A stretch of 46,625 bases of DNA from a virus. Below, one piece after another: positions 46,492 through 46,625 of this stretch. The stretch covers positions 1 to 46,625 of IMG/VR virus record IMGVR_UViG_3300047462_000143. One strand, 5' to 3'. The notes below the pieces were generated by a model. It was not told the origin of the DNA, did not search any database, and saw nothing but the letters and a program-made list of their open reading frames with translations. The position numbers and the translations under genes were made by a program. Positions within the stretch are counted from its first letter, which is position 1. Each line of letters opens with the position of its first letter.

Positions 46492-46625
46492 GGCGCGTGG
46501 CGCGTGGCGCGTGGCGCGTGGCGCGTGGCGCGTGGCGCGTGGCGCGTGGCGCGTGGCGCGTGGCGCGTGGCGCGTGGCGCGTGGCGCGTGGCGCGTGGCG
46601 CGTGGCGCGTGGCGCGTGGCGCGTG
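46492..46625. repeat. Heptamer tandem repeat (GGCGCGT)19 at right end
   Basis: Nineteen copies of GGCGCGT and one extra base up to the contig end. Different from the left tract. Lies directly upstream of the right-end operon. Confidence 0.95.

Noticed and set aside
46492-46625. CRISPR or telomere-like end
   Set aside because: Contiguous heptamers without spacers; no evidence for a physical end as opposed to an assembly limit.
1-46625. Integrated prophage with host flanks
   Set aside because: No host genes are visible at either end, and the att fragment is internal with phage genes on both sides.

Overview
The window looks like the nearly complete genome of a temperate, long-tailed (siphovirus-type) phage, assembled as one 46.6 kb linear contig. 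It has a full head and tail gene set: terminase small and large subunits, portal, SppA-type protease, coiled-coil scaffold candidate, major capsid protein, a tail chaperone pair with a -1 frameshift site, a tape-measure protein and tail fibres. It also has a lysis region and a tyrosine integrase. DNA is GC-rich (roughly 60 percent by eye). There are no rRNA, ribosomal or complete tRNA genes. The host is unknown. The integrase core (NALRHS in place of the usual HxLRH) and a GH75-like lysis enzyme recall Verrucomicrobiota and their prophages, but that is only a hint. Phage genes lie on both sides of a tRNA-Ser 3' fragment next to the integrase, so this fragment is better read as attP of a non-integrated or circularised phage than as a prophage end.

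Layout. Almost everything reads leftward (minus strand). The exception is about 4275-6498 on the plus strand: a ribbon-helix-helix (RHH) regulator, a secreted protein and the integrase. Left of it is a leftward operon of small, mostly unknown genes (4190 down to 159) linked by 4-base ATGA/GTGA overlaps and including a J-domain protein. From the right end leftward come a zinc-ribbon protein, a sigma-region-4-like HTH protein, a replication initiator with internal iterons (candidate origin), two HTH proteins, a DUF3102 protein, a ParB-like protein and a glycosyltransferase. Then come several small genes sharing a hairpin leader, a SymE-like frame, and an AAA+ ATPase with a separate RarA/MgsA C-terminal domain. 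Terminase, head, tail, fibre, secreted proteins, holin candidate and lysis enzymes follow, ending at attP.

If the ends join, the small-gene operon (3968 to 159) runs straight into the 46480 to 43210 replication operon across the two heptamer satellite tracts at the contig ends, (CGATCCG)18 and (GGCGCGT)19. The two divergent RHH genes flank a short repeat-rich control region and could form the lysis-lysogeny switch. Late transcription may involve two sigma-like proteins: one has a sigma-70 region 2 at the end of a larger HTH protein (12594-13715), the other only a region-4-like HTH (45801-46136).

Most noteworthy: (1) four or five 17-bp GAGGGGAGTTTCCCCTC iterons inside the replication gene, as in lambda O; (2) four copies of a conserved CGGG-N9-CCCG leader hairpin placed 20-23 nt before start codons; (3) split sigma-like and split RarA-like proteins; (4) a CCCAAAC slippery site in the tail chaperone pair; (5) a 19-bp sequence containing a perfect 14-bp palindrome repeated before two genes; (6) TTGACA in many of the short gene gaps.
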